In this document: positions 12,570-23,900 of the stretch, piece after piece
How positions within the stretch are numbered: position 1 is the stretch's first letter
Layout: every line of letters starts with the position of its first letter
Origin: Protonemura montana
Lineage: Eukaryota > Arthropoda > Insecta > Plecoptera > Nemouridae
DNA length: 64,000 nucleotides
Reading direction: 5' to 3'
Assembly: GCA_947568835.1 (NCBI GenBank)
Contig: OX387608.1
Location: 12,872,001-12,936,000 of the forward strand
Notes under the pieces: model-generated
Databases searched by the model: none
Told to the model about the DNA's origin: nothing
Seen by the model: only the letters and a program-made list of their open reading frames with translations
Made by a program: the position numbers and the translations under genes

Positions 12570-13856
12570 CCAAGCAGACTCGGCAGCCGAAGCCAAAGAG
12601 ACGTTTTCCGTTGGGAGTCTAGCGAACGAGCCAAGGCATGCCATGGACGGTTTTTTATAGAGGCTCGTGAAATTGTAGAAAAACTTTAATAGCATAACTA
12701 GGATAAATTAGGAAGGTTGGTTGGAAAGTGAAATCACAGTTTTGTGGTCTTGGATATGATAGACGACCAAACAAAATCATTGGAAATGTTAGGTCCTAAT
12801 TTCCAAAGATTTGGGAAAGCTAGAAGGAACAAAAACCTCTGCCAGGATTTTTTTTTGGAATTGATTATGCTAATTAGATGGCTTGGGTTTAGGTAATGTT
12901 ATTAAATCTTCATGTATTAGGGAAGAGGAAAAAAGGAATGCAATTTGCCGAAGTCGTAAAAGCTGGTCGCAGCAGATGGAGAGTTGTACGAAGTTTCGGC
13001 TATGTAACCTTGTCCACGTAGAATAGAAGGAAAATAGTATAAAGGTACAACCGCTAATTGGCATGGATTCCCTAGGTATATAATGTGTGATATTTTTTAA
13101 CAATCTATTCCCAGGTAAACTGTGCTATCAAGGTTTTACTACTGGTGATTATTCAAAAACCGTCTGATGGTATTTTGAGGACTTTTGCATTTTGCAAACG
13201 TAGCTTAGCTCTCTTGAGATAAAAACAGCTCGCAGAGACATTGTGGATGTACTCCAGAGTAATGACAGTCACGACAACCACCGAAAAGTCGAGTTTTAAA
13301 TGACCAAGACGCTGAATCCAGGCACTCACGAAATGTTTTTCAAATGCGCAGCTAAGACCAGTTCTGTTGACACTCCGTCGTTGAAATTTAAATGCGACGA
13401 TTCCATTCTTACCAAAGTTTTCCAGAGAAATAATGCTTGTCGTTATAAAATGTGAACTCTAGGCATGGATACGTATGGAACTGCACGTGCTTACAATATT
13501 CTGTGCTTTGTGACTGATACAAACCTTGGAAACTGTCTGGTAGCTCAGAATGTTTCAACGTACAGAACATTTCAAACTTGGTTTTACAACCATCGCGTGC
13601 CGCAAGGGCCTGTCGCATTTCATGCACTGGACAAGTATCAACTCACATATGTTAACAACTAAAACTGTGCCCCCAACACCCAAAAAAAAAGAAGACAGTT
13701 ATTTTTTTTAACAATTCACATTGATAATGTATATTTGTTTGAAGCATATCGACCTTTTCAGTATTGGAATTGGACAGAACAGGCACTTAAGAAGATGAGT
13801 GCCAATGCTTTAGTTGTTAAACGAGAATAGATTTATAGTTACGGTAGGTCACTAAC
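12570..13856. other. Intergenic spacer between M13 peptidase and PAK1IP1
   Basis: The two genes converge here. Short open frames near 13409-13662 show no family resemblance or splice context. No convincing AATAAA close to the M13 stop was found. Nothing else was recognised. Confidence 0.6.
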
Positions 13857-16800
13857 CTAATCCGTTTGCCACGCACCGCTGCTGGAACATGCAGAAAGTC
13901 TCTTTGCTGCATTTCTCGCCGCTTTGCTCGCGAATGGCGACGCTGAACATGCGGGGGAATTTGTTTTGGAAACCTTCGTCTTGAGTTTCTCTGCCAATGG
14001 CGAGGGTTTAGACAGAATCAAGCTCTTTTTCGAAATCAGCGCCTTTTCCATCACAGGAGATGTAGACGGCCTCGAAGGTGTATTTTTCTTATTTAAAACG
14101 CCTGCCGTTTTCACCGCCGGAGATTTGGAAAGGGTCGAACTATTTTTTGAAACTGCAGGGGATTTCAAAGGGGTTGAATTCTTCTTCGAGACCGCAGGAG
14201 ACTTCGAATGAGCAGAATTCTTCACTACGGAGGTCTGTTTTGGCGTTGAAGAATTCTTTTCACCCTGCTTTTTCACTGATCTCTGTACACCGTTTGTTTT
14301 TTCGTGCACTAACTTCGCTTTCTTACCAGTGACGTTTTCTAAATATTTACGCACCTTCTGTATTTTCGGTTTCCGTTTTCTTTTCTTGCCATTTGTCGGC
14401 TAAACCAGAACAAACGAGAACATGTTACTTGTAAATATTATTATTAGCTCCTCTAGAAGGAAAATGAGACACTTGTTAGAACGCTAAAAAATGAAATGTT
14501 ATTAACTAGGCATCCACATAATTTTTATAATGGAGGCAGATGGAAATGTACAATAAAAAAAAAAGTATTAAAAATGAGAATGAAAGGAGACTCACTTCAT
14601 CGTCGCTGTCTGAACTTGGGTCGCTCTCGAACATTGGCACCTTTAAGTCCTCTCCTCCGCTGCTTGCGTCACTGTCTTCATCACTCTCCTCCGTATCACC
14701 CTCGTCTTCGCTCTCCTCTTCCTCATCGACACTATCAGCATCCTCGTCGTCATCCCTCGCCTGAAGCACAGTTTCATACGTTGGGTGATTCATATTCCAA
14801 GCTAATAAATATTATTTATCCCATAAACAAAAAAAGGTATTTCATGAAACACGAACACAGACATTGACGTCTGACGGAACCTTTGTGTTTAGTCAATGTG
14901 AGGGAATGATTTATATTGCTATCTTGTTCTGATAGTTGATTTTCAAAGAGCAAAGGCTTTGCAGGAAAAAATCAGAGTTTGTAAAGAGGGAAAACAAAAA
15001 AAAATATGCTTGCACGTAGCAAGAAAATAGTACAGGTAGTACAGGTAGCGGTAAGCAAAGAGAGAAAGAGAAACAGATTAAGAGACCAATGTTACTCTAT
15101 GTCTTCAAAGTTTTTCCATTTATTTTAAGTTTACACCTATGCAATAGAAATTTTAATTGTTGAATGTTTGGAAGGTGCCTTATAATGATGGCCTTGCTGC
15201 TTCCATGGATCAAAAGACAATTTCAATTTTGAATATGAAAAAACTAAAAAGCCTTATACGCACCTTCTCATTCTCATCCTCATCGGCCTCCTCATCCTCA
15301 CTATCGTCCTCTTCGTCACTATCTCCATCAGAGACCACTGTAACCTCCACCGCCTTGCTCTTAGCCTGTTTGGCGGCTCGCGCCAAGTTTTCCGTGTCCT
15401 CCGCGGTCTCGATGACGACATAAGCCCTGCCCGGCCGGGGCGGTGCCTTCTTTGTGACGGGCGCATGGTTTGACGCGGTTGCGGCGGCTTTCAGGCGCAG
15501 CAGGTCTTCCGCCGGGTCGCTGGCGATAGCGGTCATGCACGTGACGCGAGCACCTATCTTTGTGCCGCAAACCTCGATCATGGTGCCACGGTCCTGTGGA
15601 CAGGGGAAAGCGAGATGTAAATGCCGATGAGGTTTGAAGCCTTTCACGAATATCTCTCTAGACTGTCAGTCTTGATTGCAATTGTTTTATCTGTGATTCT
15701 TTGAACTTGCAATATGTTTGACTTTGAAAACTAAATTCCAAGATGTTAAAGCATCTAGAAGTAAATGCCGACAAGAACTTGCATAGTTTAAATTCCCTCA
15801 ACCTCAACCTTCAAGCTTTATTTTCTCATATAGACAACTACCATCTCTTTTCCTTTCTTCTCCACTATTCAACAAAAGTGATTGTTTGCCTCTACTTCCT
15901 CCTCCAATACCTACATAAATTTGCATTCAAAAATATGCATGTTTATCAAGAGATTGCGGTTTTTTTCTGATATTCAGTTAAATTATAAAAATCCACTACC
16001 TGACCCAATCTCACTCTAGATGCAAATTTGAAAACTCTAAGAAAAAATGCAGCTGCGTCGTACCTTCCTCCACCAGAGTTTGACGTGTCCCTCGCTGGAT
16101 GCTGTCACGAGCCAGTCAGTGTCGAACGGTGCCAGGCAACGCACCCGGCCGTCGTATACCTTCGCTTCGCCGATCTTGGCGGCTGATTCGACGTCGTGCA
16201 GTTGAACTTCACCGTCTTCCGTTCCGACGCAGAGCACGCCATCGCAAGTGAAGTCGATGCACGTAACCTAACCGGCAGACCAAGCAACGTTAGGTGGAAA
16301 CAAGCAGGTTAATGCTTTACCAGGTTACCTTGATTTTGGGTGTCAGCACCAGGGACCATTTAGGACTGTGCAAAGAAGGAAGACATATTTGCCATAATAT
16401 TTGTCATTGCACAAACCAAAATCGGAGATTTTTAACATTTGCGCCTTTTTGCACTGTCAAAAGGTCTCGCTTTCATTGCTTGCTTTACCAAACATAAAAA
16501 AGTACAGACTTTCAAAATCTCATACCATGTCTGGGCCAATGGATTACAAAAGCCAAATTCCACCCAATTTTGATAAACCTTTGCAGAAACCAAACACTCT
16601 TTCACTCATTAATATGTGAGGAACTTTATACCAAATTGACAAGACTGTTGACCAGCCACCTCATTAGTTCTCAAAGTTAAAAACAATATGTTAATCATGT
16701 TCATCAACACCTTCCAGCAAACATTTTTTCCTTTTGACAGTAACCCAGGTATGAACTTGAGTAAGAACCTCAGCATCGATGGGTACAGTCAAAGAAATGG

Positions 16801-18119
16801 AAGCAGAGTCAATTATCACTTAGATTTAAACATTATAGATGTTTCTCTCTCTCTGCAGATTCGCACCTTGTGTCCTATCTCAATGGTGTGAGTTAGAGCT
16901 GCCTTGGCAACTGTGAAGATTTCAATCCGAGTAGCAATAGCCACAGCATATAATTCTCCTCCTGGAGACCACAGGACTTGTGTGATTGAACGGCCCTCCT
17001 TGGGTCTGTAAGAGAGACAATTGTTGAATAAAAATGTAAAACTTCTTAACTGAATATTCCATTTCCTTGTATACAGTATCAGAAGCGTGCAGTGGGTTTG
17101 CTGGACGTGGGTATGCTCCGAAATTATGTCCGATTATTATTATGATTGTTTCCGAAATTGACTGAATAAACCACTCGCAGTTGAATACTATTCTCCAGCT
17201 TTGTTTAGAAAACACCTCGGTAACCTTGGAGTGGATATGTGCTGCATACCTAGCATACCCTGACTGCACGCCTCTGGTCCTCATTAGCTATTGATGAAGA
17301 CTTACTTGCACAAATGAGTTGTAAATGCAGGGCGTCCTTTAACAAGATTCCATGTTCGAATGGCTGCATCTGAGCCAACAGAGAGCATCATTTTGCCAGA
17401 TGGATGTATACTAAAAGAAGTGACTGACGCCCCTTTATGGGCTGATGACCACAGCTTTTCGAGTTGCCAACTGCCTGCTCTACAAATGGCTATACTTCCA
17501 TTCTCACAGCCACTCACTAAATGAGATCCGTTTGGAGTGAATTCCAGGCAGTTGACGTTGCCTGAAAAAATACATATTAATAAGTTGATTTTCAATATAA
17601 ATTCAAATAAATACTCAATCTAGGTAGATGCATGACAACGTGGAAACGCCAAAATGAACTAACCATGATGATGCATAAGTAAGCCAGCTTCTTTTCTATT
17701 GTTCATATCAAACAGACGTATCGTTTCGTCTGAACTGCCTGTTGCCAAAAACTTTGTGCCTGCCGCAACACTCCGTACGCTGGCATTGTGAGCATGGTTT
17801 GCAAAACTTTGTACGAGAATATATTGCTGAAACAAACGTATCAAAAGTTGTATCTCCTCGCCACTAGAAAGGCTGTCAGTTTCCAATAGTGAACATAACT
17901 AGGTAGGTATCGCATTTCCATGCTAAGAAAAACTAGTAAAGTTACTAGCACATGCAGTCAATTTTTAGGTTATGTAACTGCCATGTGACAATTTTGCTGT
18001 TCAAATAATAAGGATATGCATAAATTTAATTATACCTCAGTTTCTAACTGAACTACTTTGAAACCCAGCAAAAATTCTTCGTACGTTCCGATAATAATCT
18101 CCAAATTTTCGATTTCCAT
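13857..18119 (-). CDS. PAK1IP1: p21-activated kinase 1-interacting protein 1-like (WD40 ribosome-biogenesis factor)
   Basis: Eight exons, in transcript order: 18119-18036, 17826-17664, 17561-17306, 17005-16867, 16267-16064, 15593-15264, 14760-14596, 14399-13857; 1884 nt, 627 aa. The start gives MEIENLEIIIGTYEEFLLGF, matching the family's N-terminus. WD40 blades follow: GTKFLATGSSDETIRLFDM, then SIHPSGKMMLSVGSDAAIRT with WNLVKGR after it, then WSPGGELYAVA, then GTEDGEVQLHD, and WLVTASSEGHVKLW. PAK1IP1/Mak11 is a nucleolar protein needed for 60S subunit maturation and negatively regulates PAK1 in vertebrates. After the propeller comes an acidic stretch (exons 6-7, runs of D/E/S) and a lysine/serine-rich tail with repeated KSPAV motifs and K-rich patches suited to nucleolar targeting. 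The human protein is about 390 aa, so the tail is greatly lengthened. Orthology rests on exons 1-4, which are unambiguous. Confidence 0.93.
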
Positions 18120-20969
18120 CACGGTGAGGAATCACACAAACCGAACTAGCTTACAGCTGAAACATGCGCAGCGCAACAGAATCCAAGTGAACTAGAACTT
18201 CCGACATATTTGTCGCCCAGAAAGTAGGCTTTTTGTTTAACAGTAACGTACAATAAGTTGCCAAAAATCTATGTTCAGGCAAAATTTGAACTGAAGATGA
18301 TATTTAAATTATTTGAGTGCTCCAAAGATTCAAGCTATGAGGTTCTGAAAAAGAATGGTTCCATGGTTGAATGCTGCCTTTAATTTTTACTTCCCTGGCA
18401 TGGATGAAAAGTGTTGGACATAACTTTTAAGAAATTGCAATTAATAGTTAAGTAGCAATATATCTATCTATTCGATTCCACGAAAGTGGTAGTTTTTAAG
18501 TGTGTTATGTGAGCACCACAAGAGAATCGTCTTCCAGCGTCAAACAGACCTTCAGAAGAAAATAAGTTTTGTCTTCGGCCCAGGCATAGTAGGCGCAGAC
18601 CTAGGGGCTCCGATTTTGACTATATAAATGCATAGGTACATAAAAAAAAATATTTGGAAATCACATTTTTGACGTTTTCTATTTCGTATCTTCAGTTATA
18701 TCTCAAATTTGAGTCAGAAAAAAAGTGGAAATCTTCCAATTAAGTATTCTTGAAGAATCCAAGAGTTGTTATGAAGACAGAAAAGAAATCACAACGGAAA
18801 AAGTGGTTCATTATGTGCAGGTACAGGGAACGTGTCAAATGCAATTTAAAGCAGCTATGACCACTGAATGAGAGCAATTAGCACGCTCATAGAAGTGCAT
18901 CCCATAAGCTTCAAATATTGAGTTTAAAGACATAGTAAGAGGGCCAGTGTTAATGTTAACATTTATGTCGAACCAGCAATAGGAAATAACGGTAGGTGCC
19001 ACCCGATAGCGCTTGCGGGCGTCCTCTTTCACAAACCTCTACAATTAAACAATTAGAACTCAAAATATCGATACGTGACAATACATTTTTGAGGTAACCA
19101 TTATTGAAGATTAATTGAGCGTAAACCAGTCTCAAATGCGAGTAATCTGCGAGAAATAACGAGATTAAATTTCTGAATACTCGAAACGACGGTGACTTCA
19201 CCTAAAAGCATCCCATGTCACTCACCCGTGTCAAAATATTTTGGAAATCGTTGTTTTTTATATGTTTGGTATTTGGGTAACTTCCTACATGACAATGAAC
19301 GGTTGGGCGAGAATGATCTGATATCCAAAAAAGGAGTCATATTGCTTGAGGTCAGGTGTTGGATGAATATTAGGTTTCGCTCTGGCTTTGAAATACTTCG
19401 ACAGAAGAAGGCTACAAAAATGCTAGCGCTAGTTTACCCCAATTTTCTTCTTGGCTGTTCATATCAAGCCTTTACATATCACGTAACAAATCGATCAATA
19501 ATTAGTTCGGACTTTGCCCCTTGTTGATAGGCAACATGTAGTTATCTCTGTCAACGAATGTGGTATATTTACCCTGCGTGTTTACGTTCCGACGCCGCAA
19601 ATATCACAAGATGCAAACATGTGTTAAATGACTGCTCCTTTATAACACTTTTCTGAATGATAAATAAGAATGCAGTTATCTTCTAGGAATCTCCATACTG
19701 ATCTAGCACCTAGCAAGATAATTAATAAATCATGAGATCATTGCCCAATGACATTAGACAGAGGATTGATGAAAAAAATTAAAAAATTAAAGGGGAAAAG
19801 CACTATATCTACTATATCATGTAAAAGAATGCTTTGAGAGAAGAAAAATGTAATTTTACAGAATCCGTAATTATAATTATTTATAAAAACAGTTAAATTA
19901 TTGTTAAGATGACGCTTGAATGTTTTTAAATATATAAATGTGAATGTTGATTTAAATGAAAAAATCTAATTCTACAATAGTTATTAAGAAGTTGTTGCAT
20001 ATCTTTGTTGCATATGTACACCACAGCTGGTTGTCTGTAAAGAACTTCAAAGGAAAGCCCTTAAAATTATGCTGTTGACCTCTTGACAAACACCGATGAC
20101 CTTGCATCAAAACAAAATATGTAAACCTGTTTTTTTATTGCTTCAGAGCTATTATTGGGTTGACAATGTGCTGGAAACTAGTAATCACTTTGAAAATACG
20201 TACTTTATAGTTTGTAGAAACAGTTTACAATCGCTGGCATCTGTAAAGGAGATATTATGGCGTTACTGCAATACCATCGTGGTTTTGGGCAAGTATCATA
20301 ATTGATGAAAACCAGTAAAAATAGATTTACCAATTGTCCAACCTAACCCTTCTTCTTACACTCCAATAATATATGGTCAAACATTTTTATTGTACTAAAA
20401 TTATATTTACTGACATAAAAAAAAAAATCCGGCACTACTCTGGGAACATATTAGCAGAGATATTAGCTATCCTTATCAAAAGATTTCATTCGGAGGCCTT
20501 GACCAAAAAGTCACTACTCACAACTGATAAGAAATAAATAGCAGACATATAAAGTTTGCTGTCAAGTGCCACCTAATACTATTTGCATAAATGAATTGCA
20601 TCTTGAAAATATATCTAGGTATCACAGTCTAATAGTGTGTCAGTTCAAGAGTCGTTCAAAACACCTTGTCATTTGCACTGCTAAGCATTACTTAGAACAG
20701 CAATCATGGATTTAAGGCAAGTAACATCATCGAGGCAAAAAGCCACACGTGTTTACACATTCAAAACCACAAAGAAATCCTTGAGCAATGCTAATTTCTT
20801 ACATGTAAAGTACCTTACAGTACAGTTGCACCATAGAGCTCTAGTGTTCTAGCGTGTCATGTTCTGAGGAAGAGTTGTTTGATCTGGTGCTACGATGTCT
20901 GTACAAGTTTCGGTGGTGAAACGCCACAGTATCACGACATGTTCTTCTTCCAGGGAGGGGCTCATCCCC
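18120..20969. other. Divergent intergenic region PAK1IP1 / ENOSF1
   Basis: The 2.85-kb spacer lies between two outward-facing start codons. About 18835-19210 is a decayed member of the long-TIR MITE family; its right half (19040-19200) shares CTCAAATGCGAGTAATCTGC with copies elsewhere in the window. No other gene was recognised; an open frame at 19192-19527 (+) has no recognisable family and overlaps the repeat edge. Confidence 0.6.
18835..19210. mobile_element. Degenerate long-TIR MITE copy
   Basis: The right half is colinear with the arms at 34405-34804 and 25621-26024 and with 51640-51910: ACCTCTA near the middle, ATATCGATACGTG, AGATTAATTGAGCG, GCGAGTAATCTGCGAGAAAT, then GACGGTGACTTCACC. 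The outer termini are too eroded to place the exact ends. Confidence 0.55.
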
Positions 20970-23900
20970 ATGGCGCATAGCTGCGTCAAAATCCGGACTC
21001 TTCATGTCAGAGACATCCGATTCCCTACTTCGCTGGGCCAGCACGGCTCAGACGCTATGGTATGTATCGTGAGGAGCCCTCTCTAAATTTAAATTAAATA
21101 TAAAAACAAGTTGATCCATCTAGACAAGAAATATGCATCAGATAATCAATATTCATATTGAACTTGCAGCGACACATTTGATCTTTGTCCTAGAATAATG
21201 ACCATTTTGCATTTCTCTCGGTTTCAACGATTTAAATACGATATTGTCTTTACTAACTACATATACGTTTTTCTTAGAAACTCTGAATCCTGTCTTAAAA
21301 CCTACTAATCTATTCAGCCACACATCTACACACTCACAGCTAATCTACTCATTTACTATCCAGTAAATAGGTGTGAACTCTATTAATGTTGACTTAGCAT
21401 TCAATTCTTTAAAACAAGTTTTTTTCTCATTTTTAGCACACGGATCCAGATTATTCTTGTGCATACGTCATACTTTACACCGACAAAGATATCGAAGGCC
21501 ATGGTCTAGCGTTCACGTTGGGACGGGGAACTGAAATTGGTAAGTGCAACAATAAGGTGGTAAATTTGTTACCTAAAATGGTGGAGGATTTCAAATTTAT
21601 ACAGAAAAAATGTTATAGATAGTCTAGGGTAGTAGCAATAAGTAAATATACTAAAAAAGGGTAGAAAGGATTACACATAAATAGATATAGATTCTGCAAA
21701 GTATTGGCAAACCTCACCATTTAACGATAATTTTTTTACCTGCCGTAAGGTATCTTTATGCTATTATATTAATCTATTTGCTCCATTTCAGTAAAGCAAG
21801 CCATCAACTCGATGGCACACATGGTAGTGGGGAAGAACGTGTTGGACATTTATAAAGACTTTGGTGGTTTCTGGCGCAGTCTGACCAGCGAATCGCAAAT
21901 GAGATGGGTGAGAATTGTTATTCAACACTGATACCGTCAGATTCTCAATGTTGTGCAGCAGCAAATATCACGTTCACAAGACATCTCTAGCAAAAATTCA
22001 ATCAAATTAACGTAACAATATTCTGACGTTTGGCTGATTGCTTCTTGCAGCAAATTCATTTAAGAAAGCAGAGAAGCTGAATATTAGAAAGCAGGGTTGC
22101 TGGATGATTAGAACCAAAAATATTTGCTTAAAAATACCAAAAGCAAGTATTAAAAACCAGCGCTGTATAAAAAAATTTTTTTTTTTGGACTGAAAAGTGG
22201 AGATGTCACAGTTTGGTATTTTTCTTGTTTGCTAGGTTGGACCAGAGAAAGGAGTGACTCATCTGGCAGTCGCTGCAATAATCAACGCGCTCTGGGACCT
22301 CTGGGCGATTATCGAGAACAAACCGTTGTGGAAACTGCTTGCCGACATGGAACCAGAGATTCTTGTTTCCACCATAGACTTTCGATACATGTGAGCATAT
22401 TTTGTTGTATCGTTTGGTACGGTAACATTTGATATTGCTATTCTTCTGAACCTCTAGTATAGGTGGTACAGGATTGGTTCCTTTGAAGTTCTAATTTAAA
22501 ATTATGCCGAAATGCTATAATTCCATTTTTATTTTAAACATTAAAAAAATGTAACTAGTAATACCTATTTAATTATTATTTTTTTGTTATAGCACCGATG
22601 TAGTTACCAAGGAAGAAGCCATCAAGCTGCTCACCGATGGGCAGAAGGGGAAGGTGGAAAGGGAGGAGCTTATTCGAGAAAGAGGATATCCTGCGTACAC
22701 CACGCAAGTCGGTAAGCAGCCGTCGACAGTGAACTGGAGCCAACTTTGTCAAAAGGCGCAAGTGGCTCGGTCTTCCTTCCAAAATACGTCAATTAAAATA
22801 CCTTTAAATTGTATTACATTTTTTAAATTCTATATGCTTTATCATCTTTCTTTGAATTTGGTTGTTGGAAATCAAACTGCAAGCCTTGCAGCTTATTTCC
22901 AGGATTTTCTGAAACAAGACTAGATTTTTTCAGTTGATGGACACTTTAACAAAAAAATATGCTGCCAATTTTAAGACTGAGCTTTGAATTAATTCATTGC
23001 TACATGTCATATTACACTGAAAGTTTATATTTGGTAGAGTTCATTTTCGGTTTTGGTTTCGAAAGGAAAAATGTCTGTTCACAGTTCCATGAGAAAATAC
23101 AACACACTAACTCGAGAAACATAATTATTTAAACGATACATAACACATACCAGTTTTTCAAGGTGTGGGTTTAGTTTCTGAATAACCATTGTCCTTCCCA
23201 ATGTTTTCAGGCTGGCTAGGCTACACTGGGGAGGCGGTAGGCAGGCTTTGTCGAACGTACCTGGCCAAAGGTTTCACTGCATTCAAACTTAAAGTCGGAC
23301 AGAACTTGGAAGATGACAAGAGGAGATGCAAGCTCGTCAGAGAAGTCATTGGCTGGGGAAATCACTTGGTATGCCACATCAATTACATTTACGGCTGGGA
23401 CGTAATACGACCTCTAATTAATATTGGGAAAGCAATGTTAAAAAATGGTTAATTGGAACAGTAAGTGGTAAGGAAAAGAGTAGCTGCATCTTTGAAGAAA
23501 CTCGAAAAATATTTGTTTATTTAGGAAATTTTTAAGCAGTTAAAATTTAAACTCAATTGATTAACTCAGTACTTTGATAGAGATATTGTAGAAATAACCT
23601 GTTTCTTGCTCTTTGTTTGATGGACATCCATTGGAAAACATGGAATTCATATGTAACTTTGTTTAATTCCTAAAAAAATCTTGTACCTTCCCACTAAAAT
23701 TAGAAAAAGTAATGTCACTTAATCTCAGCATGTTAGTTTAAGTACTTGCTGTAAGATGTTATCCCAATCAGCTTTCGTTAATATGGCAATCACTATCAGT
23801 CACAGATTAACATCTTTAACTCGTATCAGATTCCATACTGCAATTCCAAAAGTAATAATTGACCATTTTCTGACGTACAAAGTAAGAATTTTTATCAGCC

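Noticed and set aside
13409-13662. Open frames on both strands in the M13/PAK1IP1 spacer
   Set aside because: No family resemblance, no start context, mutually overlapping on opposite strands.
14506-14867. Serine-, proline- and arginine-rich plus-strand frames
   Set aside because: Antisense to the acidic exon 7 of PAK1IP1; the composition is simply the complement of Asp/Glu/Ser codons.
19192-19527. 111-residue plus-strand frame between PAK1IP1 and ENOSF1
   Set aside because: Starts in the decayed MITE edge and shows no recognisable domain.
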